Source: Argopecten irradians (Eukaryota; Mollusca; Bivalvia; Pectinida; Pectinidae). Taken from it: a stretch of 64,000 nucleotides of DNA. Both the position numbers and the translations under genes were made by a program. Positions 23,848-35,699 of the stretch are shown in pieces; position 1 is the stretch's first letter; each line of letters begins with the position of its first letter. Under the pieces are notes generated by a model. The model ran no database searches and had not been told where the DNA came from. It saw only the letters and a program-made list of their open reading frames with translations. The stretch lies in contig NC_091144.1 in assembly GCF_041381155.1 (NCBI RefSeq), positions 15,075,544 through 15,139,543 of the forward strand. Direction: 5' to 3'.

Positions 23848-23871
23848 CGATGCAGCTGTTGATTAACAATT

Positions 23872-24205
23872 TGTTTATACCACACGTGGTATAAACTCTG
23901 TACGAATTCTGATTGGCTGACACGGTGAACTTTGACCGAACTACGTCTTTCTGAGCGTTGTGCCATCATTTGTCAACGTCATCAATAATCGAGTAACGTC
24001 ATGCTATGCTGTGATCGCAGCTTGACGCCAAAACTGCTGTTGGATAGCGTACTTATCCTCGTCGTATTTCTATCGGCTAAAAGCGGATGTAATTCGTAAG
24101 TTATTTTTTAAATGTTACAAAAGACACTCGCTAAAGCTCGTGTCTTTTGTAACTTTTAAAAAATAACTCACTCGTGTGGAATAAATTGCATATCCAACAG
24201 CCACT
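23872..24205. mobile_element. Palindromic element with long hairpin
   Basis: Starts with a 22-bp inverted repeat (TTTATACCAC, AC, GTGGTATAAA) around an E-box-like CACGTG neighbourhood at 23872-23893. It contains a 29-nt inverted repeat with one mismatch: arms 24099-24127 and 24140-24168, 12-nt loop. TTGGATA near 24041 and TATCCAA near 24190 extend the symmetry. No coding frame. Probably a foldback or MITE; its exact ends are not certain. Confidence 0.6.
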
Positions 24206-24282
24206 CGTTGTGTAACCTCTATATAAATGACATTCAATTTACTCTATTTAGGGTCAAGTCCATAATGAAGTTTTGTTATAAT

Positions 24283-24822
24283 CAAGTACAAAAGGCCCAG
24301 AGGGCCTATATCGTTCGTCTGGTTTATTTAGTAATTATCATAAAAAAATTACAATTTGAAATAGCAAAATTGAAGAATGGCCCACCATTTGTACAATTCT
24401 GCATCTCCACTCCGAAAAGATGCTACCAATGCAATATGAGAAGTCGATTCTATGGAAATTGCCAAATTGATACTTTTGGTTCCATTTCATAGGCTCCCGG
24501 ATGTAAGCCCCGTAATTTGTACAATTTTAAATCTCCGGCCCATAAGGAAGCTAACAACGCAATACAAGTGAACTCTAATGCTTAGTTTAAGAGGAGATGT
24601 CATGTATCATAATATAACTAGAAATAGCCAAATTGACCATTTTGGCCACGCCCCTCAGGTCCCTGGGGGGTCATTCCCACAATTTGTACAACGCTGAATA
24701 TGAGTACTAGTGCTATTAAATGCTTAGATTCAGAGAAGTCGTATATGGAAATATCCTAATTGACACTTTTGGCCCCGCCGCGTTATCGCATAAGCTCACC
24801 TTGGTCCTCCAGGTGAGCTTAA
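24283..24822 (+). mobile_element. Pearl/helentron-like element with degenerate core repeats
   Basis: Opens with the palindrome AGGCCCAGAGGGCCT and closes with a 10-bp stem hairpin (AAGCTCACCT facing AGGTGAGCTT) at about 24792-24821. Between them are about three degenerate copies of a unit of roughly 180 bp, each with a 'CAATTTGTACAA...' segment and a 'CAAATTGAC-TTTTGG' segment. Core repeats plus a 3' hairpin fit non-autonomous helentron-type elements of bivalves. No coding capacity; family assignment is inference. Confidence 0.6.
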
Positions 24823-25500
24823 AATGTTCAAGATGATCTTAATTGGTGTGACTGAGGTGATCAACCGTACAGAGTATCAACGTGGTATCAAAGGACTACA
24901 CAGTTACAATTGGCAATAAAGAATGAAAGAGTCAGGTGACTAATTTTCGACAAAAATTAAGTGATGGCAAGGAAAATACTATAATAGCTGTGTATCAGTA
25001 AGTTCGGAAGTGACAATGAAGTCACAGTACAAAATCATCAGTAGACCGGATAGATGACAACAAAAGAGACTACACGAAACAATCTATCGGGAGGTATCAA
25101 ACACCTTTATACCAAAGAGAACATTAGCCATGGTACATTGTACATGTATAATGTGTAATTTGGAATTAATGTGCTTTTTAAATCTCTTAAAGCGAAGTGG
25201 TTTGCCGTGGGTCAAGTGGCCCATCTGTCAACCTTGACAACAAACCGTATTATTACCAATTTAAACAAGACTTTCACGGAAGTGGATGTGTCGCCTGAAT
25301 AGCACTTTAAAACATCACAAAAAATAGTTATTTGCAGTTGAAAATATTGTTAATAACTATGTGAAGTTATCAAATCCCGTAACTCTTGAAAATATTGACG
25401 GATTTTTACCAGTATCAAACCCATCTGTCTGATACAGTTGTGTGCACAAGGACTTGAAACGTAGGTTGTGAGAAAGTCTGCTGTGTATACATGTGTTATA
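24823..25500. other. Gene-free stretch
   Basis: AT-rich DNA with no convincing frame, RNA gene or repeat. Confidence 0.5.
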
Positions 25501-25502
25501 TA

Positions 25503-26740
25503 TACTATAGACAATAGACAATAGACAATGTTTATTAAACCAATCAAGGTCCCGCACGGGGCATTTACATACAAAACATTTATGATTACATAAAGTAGAC
25601 ATACAGCACAACTTTTAAAGTGAAAACACTTATATAACTAGAGATTCATAACAAGATAACTATAAAGGTTATATAATAGTAGATATACAACCAACAGTAA
25701 TAGATGTAGTTTTGATAGTTAGCTTCCTAACTGTTAGCGACAACAAGAAGTGGCTGTGTCGTTTCAGTGGGAAATTGAGTTATATAATTACCGACGAAGG
25801 TTCTGTGAAATAAAATCAGACAGAGGCACGAGGATACTCATGTTTTCGTTGTTCATGAGCCATATAAATTGGTTAAGTGAATCTAAGTGTAAAAAAATTT
25901 GGACATACGTCATGGCATACATTGATTAATTTCTGACGTTGTGCTCTATATTTATCACAGGCAAATAGAAAATGGACTTCGTCCTCTATGTGTCCGTCAT
26001 TACATTTTTTACAATGCCTTTCGTCCCGAGGGATCTTTGAATAACGTCCAGCTTCTATCATCAGTCTATGCGCGGAAATACGAAGTTTGGTGAGAGGTCA
26101 TCTCGAATTGAAATTGGATAGAGATGAGAGTTACTGTTCTGTACCAAAATTAATTTTTAAATGACAATAAGTTGAGAGCTTGCTATCCTTCAACATACTG
26201 CGTGCTGTGCGCCACATTTGTATATAATGTTCACGAAGACTTTTAATAAGAATGCGTTTGAATTGATATTCAGATTTATTGATTATGCTCTTATTTGTGT
26301 TAGTCATTGAAGAGATAGAATTGATACAACTGAACCATGAAGATTTACCGTTTTCAAGTAATAATTTAGAGCATAATACAGCCTCATGTAGCAGGGGAAA
26401 TTGGTGCGCTGTATGTTCAAGATGATACCAGTACATGCCCATCCCCTTGATTATATTAAAATGGATCGGAAAGCGTCCAAGTTCTGATCGTACAGCGAAG
26501 TTCGTACTTTTTTGTGTACACCAAGGAGAAATTTGCAAAGTTTTAAATGTAGATATCATCTAGAGTGGGCGATTTTCTTTTAAATCTTGGTGCATTCGTA
26601 TCAAAACAGCCCCAAATTTCAGAACTGTATAGCAAAATCGGATTGATTGTATGGTGGAACACATTCAGACTTGTTATAAAAGGACAAGGGAACCAACGGC
26701 TCGCTTGGAAGAGGTACACCTGCCTCTGCAAAGTCACAAG
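25503..26740 (-). mobile_element. LINE 3' fragment with C-terminal zinc knuckle
   Basis: Three frames in the right order on the minus strand make up the end of a non-LTR ORF2. About 26737-26543 has PILLYSSEIWGCFD; 26559-26131 has ELGRFPIHFNIIK and MYWYHLE; 26061-25873 has GRYSKIPRDERHC followed by CKKC, then HFLFAC, a CCHC-type finger common at LINE C-termini. The 3' UTR carries AATAAA in minus orientation near 25535 and ends in a short tandem (TTGTCTA)n tail at about 25505-25530, as in CR1-like elements. The reverse transcriptase core is absent, so this is a 5'-truncated, frameshifted copy. Confidence 0.85.
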
Positions 26741-27570
26741 TATTCCGTCAAACGTGGAAAATGCAGTCAGATTTTATCACTGTCGTTATGCCTGTCACAC
26801 TGGTTGTGTGACCGCACAGCGTTACACGATGTACGTGCGGTCAGTGCGATGTGCGGACGTTGTGCGGTCTGTGCGACAGAAACGGTGTTTGGGCGATAAC
26901 TATGATTTTTTATGGGTTTTATTGCTAATGAATTCAAGACATGGTAAATCTAAATGTGAAATATAAAGGATATTCATTAAATAATAATATATTTTGTTTT
27001 GCTTTGTTTACTTGACAATTTACGTACGTAAGGCTGCTAAACAGTCTACTGCACCGACTAATTAGACTTTTTTTCTATTGTAAATTTGAACAATAGTTCA
27101 GCTTTAAGATTTAATTGTATATAAATAACTGAAACAAATCATATAAATATTTTGAACCAGGGCAACTTAATTAATTAAAACTATTGTCATGTGGTCTTAT
27201 TAAGAAATTACATTTAGATATTCAAGCTTAACTACAGTTGTATATTCGCAATTTTTTTTGAAAGATACAATATACATGTAGCTACATTTACATGTATTCT
27301 AGCTAGATTATAGGTTTTACAGAAATTCATATAGTATATTATTATCTAACTATCTGGTTTTACGTACGTTCATTCTGGCAGAAACATATATAGAGATTGG
27401 CAACTCCTCCATTTCTACGATCGGCAGATGTACCTCTGTATGTGCTTAGGGGTTTTTAGATAAACTCTTAAATAGTTGAATATTGAAGAATAACTTTTAT
27501 ATGTTGTAAAAGTTCAGTATTTTTCAGATGGTTTGAGTACGATTTGGGGTAGAAAAAATAATGTTTTGTT
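26741..27570. other. Gene-free stretch with a G/C-rich patch
   Basis: No gene supported. 26800-26890 is a patch of imperfect GTGCGG-type repeats that keeps overlapping frames open on the plus strand; the rest is AT-rich. Confidence 0.45.
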
Positions 27571-27574
27571 TTAA

Positions 27575-27925
27575 AGATGCTCCACCGCTGACAACTGGTA
27601 TTTTTTCACTATCAAAAACAGGAGCAGACGATTAAGTATTTTCTTCAGTTATAAAAGTTACTTACTTTACACTATTACCACCATTGAAAAGATTGAGCTT
27701 CTAATTTTACTTCAAGTTCAAAATATGAAAAATAATTAATTACATCCCGAAAAAATTCCATGACACTATATCCTATATGGAATGAAGTACTGATTGCGCA
27801 TGCACCAAATGCGAAACAAATTATATTATTTTTTTGTGTTAATTAGGCATATATATAAACGATTAAACACCAATAATTGTTCAAATGATTAATATCATTT
27901 ATGCTCTGTCGGCGGTGGAGCATCT
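27575..27925. mobile_element. MITE family B, copy 1 (TTAA target)
   Basis: A 351-bp element with inverted ends AGATGCTCCACCGCTGACA and GTCGGCGGTGGAGCATCT, flanked by TTAA at 27571-27574 and 27926-27929. Non-coding. Same family as 34019-34376 and 50623-50981. Confidence 0.9.
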
Positions 27926-28421
27926 TTAACTTATTTATAAATTAAACAAAACACACTTCCGGTTTTGAATGCCTGATTTTCGAAAAACCACGTAAAATTG
28001 CTTATTTTCATGCTTTCAATAAAATCATACTAAATATCATCAATCGGGAAAACTGATCACATCAAACCATGATATAATGTTTAAACTTTGTGTTGATGGA
28101 AAAATAACATGTTTAAAAGAATATACTTAAAAGTAGTTAGCCAAGGCAAAATGTCAATAAACCGGAGGTCCCTCTGCCTATCAACAAAGACAAAGAAGGA
28201 GTCTTTAATCTCATGTACATGTATATATGTTTCTGATTCTGGTATTCACATCCTTTTCTACACTAGATCTTTTGGACGAGTACAGTGTGTATACCTGAGC
28301 CAGGATGTTAGTTAAATTGAAAGTAAAACTATCTAAATTTACAAGTAAATGTAAAGGAGGAGTGTCAATTTGAGCCCTCTGGTGGCCATGACGATAAGCA
28401 ATATTTTTTGTTTGTTTACAG

Positions 28422-28501
28422 ATACCCGGGGGTTAGGACATCGTGATATGAGCAATCTCTCCAAGAATGCATTGCGGTCCCCACAATTTCAGGAGTCCCT
28501 T
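28422..28501 (+). other. Possible orphan coding exon
   Basis: Eighty bases bounded by an acceptor (TTTGTTTACAG ending at 28421) and a donor (GTGAGT at 28502). One frame runs through it, reading RGLGHRDMSNLSKN and then ALRSPQFQESL, a plausible soluble, charged segment. No neighbouring exon was recognised, so this may be chance. Confidence 0.25.
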
Positions 28502-29369
28502 GTGAGTTAGTGGGGGGTTTTTAAATCGGAGGGGCGAATTTCTGTTTTGTCCAGGATTGTTGGAAACAAATTATATTTTTTAATGATTTGTTTTATATCT
28601 GAATTTGAAATCGAGATATCTGTAATTTAAAAGAAGATATCTCTATTTTCAGTTGAAATAGGATATCTTTATTTAAATTACTAGGATACCTTTCGCCCGG
28701 AAAGAAGACGACACAATTATCTGTCTGAATAGTCTTTTGCGCTACAATATTGCAGCTATAGTTCAGTGTAGTCCTCTTTCTGTTGATATTGTATTTTGAA
28801 TTTTTTAGGTACATTTGTACTTCTCAAAAGAATTCTATCGATCCTGCATACATACAATACATATATCACACATGTACACAAAAGAAGAGAGTTCACAATG
28901 ATAAAAAAACTTTATTTTTCGATCTGGCATACCAGAAACATATCTATACATTTCTGGGTATATATTAGACATGTTAAGTACACAAGATGAGATATCACAA
29001 TGATAAAAAATTATCACCAAACTTTATTTTTACATTTATATATGTAATCTTTGTGAATATCACTGTAAGCTGTCTTTAATTTGTATGATTTGATAAAATT
29101 TATGAAGTGTTCAGCATTTGGTGACTTTAAATAACAACTGTGCAGATAGCAATGGACCATTTCTTTCTCAAATTACCTAACGTAGCTATATATTTCCAGT
29201 TTTTAAAGATTCCGGGTCTGATTAAAGTGAAAATATTGCTTGCCATGGTAACAAAATGGAGGCTTCTGATTGGCTTAAAATTAGATATGTAAGATTTAAA
29301 TATAAATTAGTATACATGTATATGGGTTAATGAGTTCTGCTAAATAACATGGGAACAGTATACTATCAA
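28502..29369. other. Gene-free stretch
   Basis: AT-rich DNA. A short direct duplication lies at about 28890-28925 and 28985-29035 (a TCACAATGATAAAAAA segment followed by ACTTTATTTTT). No supported gene. Confidence 0.4.
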
Positions 29370-29600
29370 AATGCTTGTTTTCCATGGTAACATATATAAT
29401 AATGGTCGACTTTGTAAGAAATCGTAGTGTGGACAGCTTTTGCAACCCCACCTTTGGGAAGATCCCTTCAGCACATTTTTGAAAAATAGCGGTAACAAGA
29501 ATGGTTTACAGATGAGTCGAAAGACAGAGGGATGGACAACGGACAAAATGTAATTTGAATAGCCCACCATGGTGGAATAGTAAAAGTGATATAACTTCAC
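29370..29600 (+). mobile_element. Pearl-like element, 3' part
   Basis: The segment GGTAACAAGAATGG...GACAAAATGTAATTTGAATAGCCCACC matches the end of the element at 37040-37527 (GATAACAAGAATTG...GACAAAATGTGATTTCAAAGCCCACC). It ends in a small hairpin around CCACCATGGTGG. The left boundary is uncertain. Confidence 0.5.
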
Positions 29601-30250
29601 AAAATTATTTTTTGTTTAAATATTCTTCAGTGTATCTGCTTAAACTGTAAAAATTCACAACAAATACAAATATATACAAGGAACAGGTATACATATCTGT
29701 GAACAACAGGTAAAAACACTTTGGTGATTTCAAAAACAACAATATCAAAATCTTTCATACAAACAGTAAAAAGGAACTTTGTGGAATGGAAATCTCTAAG
29801 TCTTGAAGTCTTAAACATTAGTACATCTACTTGAAATGGTATGAAGGTGTGCATAATTCAACAGCAATCACAGTGCTATATATAGTTATATCACATGTTA
29901 TACATTTTGTTGAATCACAGGGAAGGTTAATAATCATTAAGTAGGACAATTCATATTTAAAATGTAATAGCAAATTAGAAGCACACCAGTTTTCACTATA
30001 TATTAAACAAGGACATAGTCATTCAGATCCCCCACCAATGGAGATATCAAAGCTGAAGTAAGTTTGATTGTGAAGACTTATGTGTATGAAAAAAACAGGA
30101 AAAAGGAAGTTGAGCTAAAGAAAGATGGAGTATAATTCAAGTAGAGCGGGGCTGCAATTGTTGAATCAGGTATACAGCCTTGACATTTATATTAGACTAC
30201 ATACACAAAGATGGGTGGAGTTTTGCAAAGTAACATTTACCATTTACCAT
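29601..30250. other. Gene-free stretch before the 170-bp array
   Basis: No gene supported. Its right part probably includes the left end of the following element. Confidence 0.4.
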
Positions 30251-31483
30251 GATATTTTCAGCAATGTTTCCATGGTAACGGAAAAAGTGCAAAAAATGAA
30301 AACCTAAAAATAGCAAAAGGTACTACTAGACCATAAAAAGAATGTGTCTATGAAGTTTCGTGGAAATATCTCTGCTGGTTTTAGAGTTATGCTCCGGAAA
30401 TGAACCTGCTACAAAAATATGATATTTTCAGCAATGTTTCTATTGTTACAGAAAAAAGCACAAAAAATGGAAACCTTAAAATAGCAAAAGGTACTACTAG
30501 ACCATAAGAACAATGTGTCTATGAAGTTTCATGGAAATATCTCTGCTGGTTTTAGAGTTGTGCCCCGGAAATGATTCTTACACAAAAATCTGCCATTTCA
30601 GCAATGTTTCCATGGTTACAGAAAAAAGTACAAAAAGTGAAAACCTTGAAATAGCAAAAGGCACTACTAGACCATAAGACTAATGTGCCTATGGAGTTCC
30701 GTGCATATATCTCAACCGGTTTTCCAGTTATGCTGCAGAAACGAACCTGGTACAAAAATATGATATTTTCAGCAATGTTTCCATGGTTACGGAAAAAGTG
30801 CAAAAAATGAAAACCTAAAAATAGCAAAAGGCACTACTAGACCATAAGAACAATGTGTCTATGAAGTTTCATGGAAATATCTCTGCTGGTTTTAGAGTTG
30901 TGCTCCGGAAACGATTCTTACACAAAAATCTGCCATTGAAAAGTACAAAAAGTGAAAACCTTAAAATAGCAAAAGGCACTACTAGACCATAAGACCAATG
31001 TGTCTATGAAGTTTCATGGAAATATCTCTGCTGGTTTTAGAGTTGTGCTCCGGAAACGTTTCTTACACAAAAATCTGCAATTTTCAGCAATGTTTCCATG
31101 GTTACAGAAAAAAAGTACAAAAAGTGAAAACCTTAAAATAGTAAAAGGCACTACTAGACCATAAGACCAATGTGTCTATGAAGTTTCGTGGAAATATCTC
31201 TTCTGGTTTTAGAGTTATGCTCCGGAAAAGAACCTGGTACAAAAATATGATATTTTCAGCATTGTTTCCATGGTTACGGAAAATATGCAAAAAATGACAA
31301 CCTAAAAATAGCAAAAGGCACTACTAGACCATAAGACCAATGTGTGTATGAAGTTTCGTGGAAATATCTCTACTGGTTTTAGAGTTATGCTCCGGAAACC
31401 ATTCGTACGGACGGGACGGACGGACGGAGGGACGGACGGAACCCATTTGTATATCCCCTGCCAACTTCGTTAGGCGGGGGATA
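30251..31483 (+). mobile_element. Pearl/HINE-like element: ~170-bp core tandem repeats, GGAC tract, terminal hairpin
   Basis: About seven degenerate copies of a ~170-bp unit. Each reads roughly: TTTCAGCAATGTTTCCATGG, a GAAAAAGT stretch, GCACTACTAGACCATAAGA, a TATGAAGTTTCGTGG segment, and AGTTATGCTCCGGAAA. One copy (near 30930) lacks its first ~30 bp. The array runs into a (GGAC)n-rich microsatellite at about 31405-31440 and ends in a hairpin, ATCCCCTGCC facing GGCGGGGGAT, at 31452-31482. Core repeats, tetranucleotide tract and 3' hairpin are the published layout of oyster pearl elements, thought to be non-autonomous helentrons. Non-coding. Confidence 0.8.
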
Positions 31484-31776
31484 ATTAAAATGCAAAGCAA
31501 ACTTCAATGATCTGTACCAGTCCTTTATACTGTCTAATTTCAAATTTAAAGTAAATATTGTATATAAACATTAAAGTTCTGTAGGCATCTGTCATATATA
31601 TTGTGAAGTCATATTCACTGTACTAATCTATTTTGTATAGTATTTGAACTAATATACATAATTATGGTCATATACATGTACATATGTATTTTAACTACCA
31701 TGAGAAAGCATGAACACATGGTAGGGAATGTACATCATAAACATTACTATAAATGTACATAAGAGAACGATGTAAT

Positions 31777-31941
31777 ATGGCTGCCATGAGGCCCAATTCA
31801 GGGTAGGTTTACCTCTGTTTGCATGATGTTTGTGATAGCAATTTAAACAAAACATTAATGGCTGCCATGAGGCCCAATTCAGGGTAGGTTTACCTCTGTT
31901 TGCATGATGTTTGTGACAGCAATTTAAACAAAAAATTAATG
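31777..31941. repeat. Two tandem copies of an 81-bp unit
   Basis: The stretch beginning GGCTGCCATGAGGCCCAATT at 31779 is repeated from 31860 with only two or three differences. It generates a repetitive minus-strand frame that should not be taken for a gene. Confidence 0.9.
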
Positions 31942-32509
31942 GGTGACACACATACATTACCACATAACGATGACTGACCATGAAATAAGATTATCACCGC
32001 TTCAGGTCAGATAGATGATGAGCTAAAAAACTTTATCACATACATTTGTACAAGGTGCAATGGTAAATCTACAACTTCTAATCCAATGAAAGGGACATCA
32101 AGCATTTCGAAAATAAACCTGTTTGAGGTTTTTCATCCTCAATACACAAGGCATAGGGTCAGGGTACTGATGAGGATGCAGACAGTGATTCAAAAGCTTT
32201 GATAATCTGTGGGTAAATAAAAGAGCAGCTGGATTAACATTGTATATTACACAAAATCCATTACAATGCCGTACAACACACATATTACTTGTGTTATACA
32301 TTTACATCTAAATTGGAAAAATATACAAATATAAATAAATAAAAAATATATATAATTAATACATGTATCTATACTTTGCAATCTAGTATGATTTATGATC
32401 AGAAAATTATAACAAAAATTTTTGTGATATAAGACATTAAATTCTGTACAATAAGGCAACAATTATTTCATCATTTGAACTCTTAGGAATGTTAGCATTT
32501 AAAGTGAAC

Positions 32510-32831
32510 AGTCGGGCAAGGATGGCTAAAGTCGGTAAAATTGTGTGAATGTATCCAATATAATTTCTTATGAAATAGAAAAATAAAATCTCTCGCCAAA
32601 ATCTGTCTGCGTGCGAAGAAATTAATTTAAAGTATAGGAATCCTAAAATGTCCTCCCGGCTGACTATGTCCGTGGTTACATTTCCAAGCAGCCTCGCTTT
32701 CAATGCTTTCAACTTTCTTTACTTTAATGGTCAGAACTGGGAAACTAAGCAGAACTTGACCGTCGTGTTAATATGTGAGAACTTTTGGAAGGCCATATGA
32801 ACGCATTTAGACTGGTTTTCTTTGCCCGACT
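32510..32831. mobile_element. MITE with AGTCGGGCAA inverted ends
   Basis: AGTCGGGCAA at 32510-32519 faces TTGCCCGACT at 32822-32831 across 322 bp. No clear target duplication. A 91-codon minus frame (32437-32712) overlaps the element edge, starts without ATG, and is probably not a gene. Confidence 0.6.
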
Positions 32832-33158
32832 ATTCAAAAAAATTCTAACAGTATATATAAATTCACATGTACCGTATAGTGATGTAAATAAAACACTACA
32901 TGTATCAGGTAATTAATTAACTGTAGCTAAACTACAGAATGAGAAAGATCATATACATATCTGGATTTTTGTTCATGATACAGTAGTAAATTATTGTACA
33001 TATTGTAACAAAAAAGTATCACATAAGCATATAGACAACAGCTCCCATATAATGAGATAAAAAAAAAAATAAAGTTTAAATACAATACCGTTGTAGACCG
33101 AATCAGTATTAAGCACACAGGGCACTTAAAATATTGAACTAAATAAGGGGGCGCTTAA

Positions 33159-33560
33159 AGGGACAATTCAGTCTAAGAGTACATCAAAATTTGCACATAC
33201 ATTTGTACATGTATTTCGGAAAAAAATTACCAGTTCTAACCAAAATTAGATGAGTTGGTTTTACTGTGATATGTTCTTGTCTAAAACTAATTGCATCAAC
33301 TCCTCAGTGGATATGTATTGTATTTGTTTAACGTACGTGACTTTGACTCCGGTATGGGAACAGAGTACATTATGTACCTGCTTAATCGTATTGATCTACG
33401 ATTTGGAATTTCAACGGCACCAATCAAAATTCTTAACAATGTCATGAAATTTGTCAATATTTCTTGTTACACATTTCATAGAACGTAGAACAATACATTT
33501 ATATCATATCTTGCTTAGTGGTTATGTACATAACAGAATTAGCTTCACTGAATTGTCCCT
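33159..33560. mobile_element. MITE family C (TTAA target)
   Basis: A 402-bp element with perfect 14-bp inverted ends (AGGGACAATTCAGT) flanked by TTAA at 33155-33158 and 33561-33564. Two overlapping ~65-codon frames inside are probably chance. Confidence 0.85.
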
Positions 33561-34018
33561 TTAATGGAAACAAATTTCGACTTGCTTTCATAAAATTATT
33601 CTACAAAGTAAGTCGTAAATAAATTTTCAAAAGATATTCATAAGGAAACCCACCGTCCTAATATTTTCAGTCTGCATTTAATTCAAAGTGAAATTGTATA
33701 TGGATGGTGGTGCTTATTTGGGTTAAAAATACTGTAACTACCAGTGTTCGAAATTAATGCCTGTCCGTCTGCCCGGCAATTTTATAGTAGGGCAGACTTT
33801 TGCCATGTAACTGGTCCTTGCCTGGTAATTATAACTTTTTGGTCCAGATAGAGTACTAAAGATATATACAAAACCAAAATAGCAATAGCATTGTAGAATG
33901 GTTGAAGATAAAATTGTACAAAATAAAAATTTTGTAATTATAATGCTCCGGTTTTCAGTAAACTTTGTTGAGAATGCACAATACTAAAACAGACATGTGG
34001 ATATTTAAAGATGCTCCA

Positions 34019-34376
34019 CCGCTGACAAATGGTATTTTTTCACTATAAAAAACAGGAGCAGACGATTTAGTATTTTTCTTCAGTTACAAAAGTTACATGT
34101 ACTTACTTTACACCATTACTTGTACAACCATCAAAAAGTTTGAGCTCCTAATTTTACTTCAAGTTAAAAATATGAAAAATAATTAATTGCATCCCGAAAA
34201 AAATCTGTGACACTATATCCTATATGGAATGAAGTACTGATTGCGCATGCACCAAAGGCGAAATAAATTATTTTATATTATTTTTTGTGTTAATTAGGCA
34301 TATATATACACGATTAAACACCAATTATTGTTCAAATGATTAACATCATTTATGCTCTGTCGGCGGTGGAGCATCT
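34019..34376. mobile_element. MITE family B, copy 2 (TTAA target)
   Basis: A 358-bp element, closely similar to 27575-27925 along its whole length, with the same inverted ends and TTAA at 34015-34018 and 34377-34380. Confidence 0.9.
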
Positions 34377-34380
34377 TTAA

Positions 34381-35345
34381 ACTACAAGGATGAATTGTAA
34401 CTTTGTAAGGACCAGTAACTTTCAGTCAGGACCAGTAACTTTTAGGGTTAACCTATCCTTAGGACCAGCTGGAAAAAATCCTTATGGGAGAACACTGGTG
34501 TACGTAACTACAAATGTATTTGGGACTAGTTGTCTATATAAAATCTTTTTAAGTTTAAATATAATTATAACTTTTGGGGACTAGCTGTCTATAGAAAATC
34601 TTCTATAACTATACGGTGTATACATATTTGGATATGTAAATATATGATATGTTTGGTTCATTTCAAGGTTACAAATTGATTCATATATATGGTCATTTTT
34701 GGTATGAATTGATTAGTTTATAAGAATATCACAAGATCATATGACATTATGTTGCCTATTTAACAGATATCCAAATTACAATATAAATCTCTGTTGTTAC
34801 CATATGAAGTAACAGAATATCACTAATGTCAAATGGCAAAACTCGTATATTAATTTTGTACATCTGTACATTGTATATTAACAAAAAGTCTTACACAACA
34901 AATTTAAATCTTGCCTTAGTCTAGTGCTGAAACTTCATTAAGGCTAAGGATGTAGATCTCTGTTCTGACATAATTGAAATATCTTTATTACTGTATAACC
35001 AGTTAATTGTTTTTGCGGACCAAAATTTTTGTGATTTGATCCGACAACATGAAAATCAAATAATCACTACGGGGGGTGGAGGCGCAACATCCTGGGATAT
35101 GGAAAATGTAGAAATTCTTGATGGAACCGGCTGTGGATCCAAAACAATACAGAGGCCTAGCTCCTTAAAATCTAGGTAAATATGTAAAAGAGCGAGTACT
35201 ACCGTGTTGGACTCGCTCTTTTACATATGAAAATCAAATGTTAGCGATTTAAAATTTTTTTGCAATATGGATTTAAGGTTAGATATCTTTCAACCATTTT
35301 TTTGTTATTTCGTAGATCAAATGTTCACAATCATAGCGATTTTAT
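34381..35345. other. Gene-free stretch with an 18-bp perfect hairpin
   Basis: GGACCAGTAACTTT occurs twice near 34409-34445. A perfect inverted repeat has arms 35180-35197 and 35211-35228 (18 bp each, 13-nt loop, arms ending in AGAGCGAGT/ACTCGCTCT). No gene is seen. Confidence 0.6.
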
Positions 35346-35349
35346 TAAA

Positions 35350-35660
35350 GGCTCACTACCTTTCCAAAATGACTTTTGATTTTTTAAAATGGGAATGTAA
35401 AATGAGATTGATATTTTACAGTGCCACAAAATGCTCATTTTCATAATGCGGGTTGTATTATGTTTCAGGCCGTCATCCTAATTACTGAGCATTAGTGGAT
35501 TATCACTGTGCCAGATGGCAAAATAGCAGAATGAATCTTAAAGTAAACATAGATAACGCATTTGTGTGGTGTTGTAACCTTATCTTATCAACATAAGTTT
35601 TCTTACGCTATTATAGTCTTATACAAACTTTTGTTTTTGTTTTAGAAAGGTCATAGGCCT
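35350..35660 (-). mobile_element. MITE family A, copy 2 (TTAA target), in fucosyltransferase 3' flank
   Basis: A 311-bp copy of family A in opposite orientation to 19101-19498, flanked by TTAA at 35346-35349 and 35661-35664. It shares the segments GTTACAACACCA and ATTTTGCCATCTGGC (read on the minus strand) with copy 1. It begins 39 bp downstream of the fucosyltransferase stop codon. A minus-strand AATAAA lies just beyond it at 35342-35347, so the element may be part of the 3' UTR. Confidence 0.85.
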
Positions 35661-35699
35661 TTAAATACCTGCATTTATCACTAATATGACAGGATTATC

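Noticed and set aside
26565..26966. 133-codon plus frame
   Set aside because: Overlaps the minus-strand LINE fragment on its left and a GC-rich degenerate repeat on its right; no ATG at its natural start or family resemblance was seen.
31691..31981. 96-codon minus frame with an internal repeat
   Set aside because: Explained by the 81-bp tandem duplication, which is a multiple of three and keeps the frame open.
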